Under the pieces are notes generated by a model that was given only the letters and a program-made list of their open reading frames with translations, was not told where the DNA came from and did not search any database. A DNA stretch of 64,000 nucleotides. Origin: Mariannaea sp. PMI_226. Its lineage: Eukaryota; Ascomycota; Sordariomycetes; Hypocreales; Nectriaceae. This document shows positions 60,510 through 64,000 of this stretch, one piece after another. How positions within the stretch are numbered: the first letter of the stretch is position 1; every line of letters begins with the position of its first letter. The position numbers and the translations under genes were made by a program. The DNA is taken from positions 2,666,001 to 2,730,000 of the forward strand of contig JANFOG010000002.1 in NCBI GenBank assembly GCA_024336345.1, read 5' to 3'.

Positions 60510-61086
60510 CTAGGAAACAAGGTTCCAAGTCAATACCATCAGTGTAATGTAAGCACTCAAACTGAGAAGCGTCAATAAAGCAACGCTATTCCCACTCGTC
60601 CTGAACTTGGGTTTGAGAGTACCATCCCCGGCTGCGGCAGTGAAGAACTGGTTGTTGCCCTCGAACCGACGGTAGATGGCAACGAGCATCACTGCAACGC
60701 CATAGACGGCAAACAGAGCGCCGATGGCGTAGAACTCTGATGTAAAGACCTTGAGGATGATGAGGGCAAATGAGAACTGGCCAAGGGCTGTGCGGACATA
60801 TGCTCCCTCAAACGTGCGCTGGGCGGCGCGGATCTCCACGAGTCTGAGGAGCGCGAGGCCTGACTTTAGCGTGTGTACTTGCAGAAAGAAAGGAAACAAA
60901 ACAACAAACAAGAAAAACAAGACAACAATTCTAAAATGCCGTGATTGCCGTGGACGATGAGGCGGTGTCGCTTCAAGGCCTCATGCCATGGTGGCATTGG
61001 ATGCCGGGGGGGGGGGGAGAAGAGAGAACCACTCACTCTTGTGTTGTCAAGACTACAGACCGAGCTCTGTGGAGGCGGAGGTGCAT
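60510..61086 (-). CDS. Small membrane protein, DUF202/YidH-like
   Basis: Two exons (61086-61037 and 60843-60510) around a 193-nt intron (donor GTGAGT, acceptor CTCAG) give 127 residues. The junction creates TTQELVEIRAAQRTFEGAYV, which fits the family well and supports this exon 1. Three membrane segments follow: about TALGQFSFALIILKVF, FYAIGALFAVYGVAVMLVAI and SVALLTLLSLSAYITLMVLT, separated by YRRFEGNNQFF. The layout is that of DUF202 proteins, related to the membrane part of Vtc1 polyphosphate-polymerase subunits; no function can be assigned here. The start ATG at 61086 follows an in-frame TAG, but an additional 5' exon is possible. A G12 run sits in the intron. Confidence 0.8.
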
Positions 61087-64000
61087 ATGCTCCTCGGGGT
61101 GTGGCTAATCAGATCGTACAAATGATCAGTAAACTTTACCTAGGGAATATGATATTGGCTGGAGTACAGTGTGCTTGGGGAAGCATACTTGGAACATAGC
61201 TGATGAGGAGTGTGTATATGTGCGTGTTGTGTGTTGTGTGTGGTTTGACACTGGTTTGAGCAACCACAAGAAGGCGAAGCGCGCCGGCGGCTGGGCTGTG
61301 TGGCTGGGGGGCTGTGCACCCGCACCGAGAGATCAAGGCCGATCGGAGGGGATGTGAAGGTGAAGCCAGCAAACGCGGCTATGGAGGAATGTCGTGCGAT
61401 GATGTGCCAGGCAAGGCAAGGCAAGGCAACGATGCATCAAGTGCTTCCCCGGGGTACCGCTGGGCGGAAAATGTGGAGTGACAGAACGAAGGCTTGGCTT
61501 GGCTGGCTTGAGTGTTCTCCGTAAAAAATGAAGTTTCCGACGATGTGCCCCGATATGGCTTAGTGAGGTGAATCATCCGCCATGTCCATTTTGCAGCCGA
61601 GAGTGACATATCATACATAGTACATAGTAGCATGGCAAGCATGGGCAGCAGCTGGGCAAAGACACACGAAGACAAGACACACACTCGTGATCATGGGCCG
61701 GAAGACGTCGTCGGTGGTCGGTAATCCTAAATTTGCCGATGCTGCCTCACGTGTTCATTTTCCATAGCCTTTTATTTTCTCCTTTTCCCGCGCAAGTTGA
61801 TCTCCTCTCGCGGCTTTTGTCAGCACCGTCAGCCCAGTGTTGAAATCTTTACTGTGTACTTTGTCCCCGTCCCTGAATGACATCAACGGGGACTCGGGAC
61901 CCATGCGACCTTGGTACTGCACTGTCTTCTCATTAATTACTCGCTCGCAGAGGTATCCGTTTTGAGCACAAACGGTGAGTGGATACCCAGGTGTTTGACC
62001 TGGGTCGACAACAACACATCGAAGGGACTTCAGAGAAGAAGATGATGATGATGATGTGAAGAACTGTCAGGCAAGGCAAGGTAGTTGAACGTCTCTTTCC
62101 ACTGAAACAAAACAGACAGAAGGAGATGGCACATGGGATTCTCACCCATGGATGCTTGACTAAGGTCAGTACGTACTTTAGGGTAGCCCGGTGGCTAGGC
62201 AAAAAACCGCTATTGTTTTTAGGGCAAGACGCTAGAGCGACATATACGGAGTACTACGGGAGAGTGGAGGAAAGGACTATGACCTCAACCCTGGCCTGAA
62301 TTTCACTGGAAGCCAGCTCCATTGGTTGTCGGATAACTGACGAGAACGTATTTCGGGACTCTATGATGGGCATTTTCAGATTCGCCATGACCAACTCTCT
62401 CCTATGTGGCACAGACAGATAATGTAGATAATCTGCACTTCTTCAGCCTCAAACTGGCGGAGGGATTCCATCAACCCGCCGTTACGCTACTACCCCCAGC
62501 CAATGAAAAGTTGGCTATGGCTGATGGAAGTGCACTGATTGCACAGTACGTTTGGGAGTGATTTCCCTGCCTCAGCCAAACTGACCAACGAATACCGTAC
62601 TGGGCTTTGTTTGGACAGCAAAGGCGCAATACCCCTTCACATGCAACCGACCGCGAGTCAAGTAGTGCACCTATGATTGCAGCAAGACTTCTGAGAAACT
62701 GACCAGGTAGGCGGGGGCGGGCACGATATGCTACACAAAGCCCCCAAAACTGCACTGACAAGAAGATGCAGTGTTGCATATTTGGTTTGTTGGTAGGATC
62801 CTAGGTACGTAGTAGCCTTCATCAGTCGTCTTTCTTTCTGCGGACCGCTCGAGAATGCCTAGTGGATCATGGTGTGCTCTGTGCGCGATAGATCAAAGCT
62901 TTGTTTCGGGGTGATGACTTAATAATGCCTATTCTGCGTCATGGATGAAACGAACATTATATCTCCGGTTCTGACAGCCTACTGGTCTCTGACGAACCAA
63001 GCCATGGAAGGGTTCCAGAAACCGTTGCAGAAAGATGGCTGGCTGGGTGGAAGGCGGAAAAGTGAGTTAAAACCTGACCTACTAGCGACTGGTATGTGAA
63101 ATGTCTCAAGGAGAGGGCAGAGGGTGGCCCGCCCAGCTGACCGGACCAGTTGGGTTGACGCCAGTTTCAGCCGCACTGGTGAAGTGGATAAACTAAAACA
63201 CGAAGCCCAACTTTGTCATACACTGACTATTCACCCGAACGGGCTACATAGTAATTACCAAATCAGGATTCAACCGGCCGGAGTCTATGTTTTGGTCTCA
63301 CACAGCAATCCAACCAAGGGAAATCGAGCCAGGGTGAAAAGCGGTACGAGTACTCTGTAGACAGAGAGAGAGAGAGAGGGGGGAGGGAGGGAGGGAGAGT
63401 GGGAGAGTTGGCAACAGGGCAATCATTAGATCATGATGCCGAACTATAGCGGTGACTGCATAGCCATCAGTCGAATTTAAAAAGCGAGACAAGTCTACAA
63501 ACGTGTGCCTATAGGCAAAGGTGTAAGTGACATCAACCAGACCCGATAAGGCTGATGGATTGGCTGGCTTGGCTGGCTTGGCTGGTACATTGGAACGAAC
63601 TGGATAGGCTCTCCATTGGGTTGAACTCTGGCCGGTGGCGAGAGCAGAACCAGAACCATTCAGCGGCCCGGCCCTGCCACCACAAGGGGCACTGCCGCAA
63701 CGCCTGTACTATGTAGGCTCCATTTTACTGTAGCCGCAATGCCAAAAAGGGATCGAGAAGTAAAAAAGACCAAGGGGAGGGGCTCACAAAATGGAAGAAG
63801 TGATGCACCTAGTAACGGGCCAGATTAGCCTATCGTATGAGAATGCCTTGGGAGGTTGACACGAAGGTGATGTAGGGGGTTCTCTCTGCAAGCAAAAAAA
63901 AAAGAAAAAGAACACCAGCGCAAGTGAGTGAGACATGGGTGTCAACCTGGGCGTGGGTCGGGGCTAATAATTAGCAGAAGTGCGCCTCGGCACACCATTA
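61087..64000. other. Terminal gene-poor stretch
   Basis: About 2.9 kb. It contains GGCAAGGCAAG tandem units at 61409-61429 and 62070-62080, GGCTTGGCTG units at 61490-61510 and 63560-63585, TACGGAGTA at 62245-62253, and a GA/GGGA microsatellite at 63361-63405. No supportable gene. Confidence 0.45.
63361..63405. repeat. GA and GGGA microsatellite
   Basis: About eight AG units followed by GGGAGG units. Confidence 0.9.

Noticed and set aside
1..64000. tRNA, rRNA, CRISPR array, transposase, retroelement, or secondary-metabolite core genes
   Set aside because: I looked for B-box GGTTCGA-type words, direct repeat arrays, integrase/transposase motifs and PKS/NRPS signatures and found none that hold up.

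Overview
The window is nuclear DNA of a filamentous ascomycete. The genes carry short introns (about 50-200 nt, GTRNGT-like donors and CAG/TAG acceptors), and the content is fungal: an NF-X1 zinc-finger protein, DEF1, OFD1, DNF3, a CFEM protein, a Zn2Cys6 regulator and fused-exon housekeeping enzymes. Intergenic DNA is full of TAGGTA/TACCTA and TACGGAGTA-type words, which with the gene set suggests a Sordariomycete, probably Hypocreales (inference; no marker here fixes the genus). I saw no rRNA, tRNA, CRISPR array, transposase or intact mobile element.

Left part (1-12 kb): the NF-X1/RING protein runs off the left edge on the minus strand; a mitochondrial class III CoA-transferase (SUGCT-like, five exons, one of only 32 nt); a short hypothetical gene; then TRP4 (anthranilate phosphoribosyltransferase) and TFIIB in divergent orientation over a shared 0.74-kb promoter with three CCAAT boxes and a Gcn4/CPC1-type TGACTCA site on the TRP4 side.

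Middle (15-47 kb): an isolated intronless secreted type-II asparaginase in a repeat-rich gene-poor stretch; a DNF3-like P4-ATPase flippase; a 14-TM DHA2 major facilitator; DEF1 with an apparent one-base deletion in a C8 tract; a conserved-looking gene of unknown function; OFD1-type prolyl hydroxylase; ribulose-5-phosphate 3-epimerase; a GPI-anchored CFEM protein; and the PP2A methylesterase PPE1.

Right part (47-64 kb) is gene-poor: only a Zn2Cys6 transcription factor at about 56-57 kb and a small three-TM DUF202-like protein at about 60.5-61.1 kb are convincing. The 47-56 kb block holds at most decayed coding fragments.

The genes are ordinary, separately regulated chromosomal genes. I see no biosynthetic cluster and no clear new multi-gene system. 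The most useful follow-ups are the DEF1 frameshift (which would end the protein near the place where yeast Def1 is naturally processed), the unknown gene at 35.6 kb, the dispersed palindromic TACGGAGTA words, the paired perfect palindromes upstream of the NF-X1 gene, and the 70-codon open extension after the stop of the Zn2Cys6 gene.
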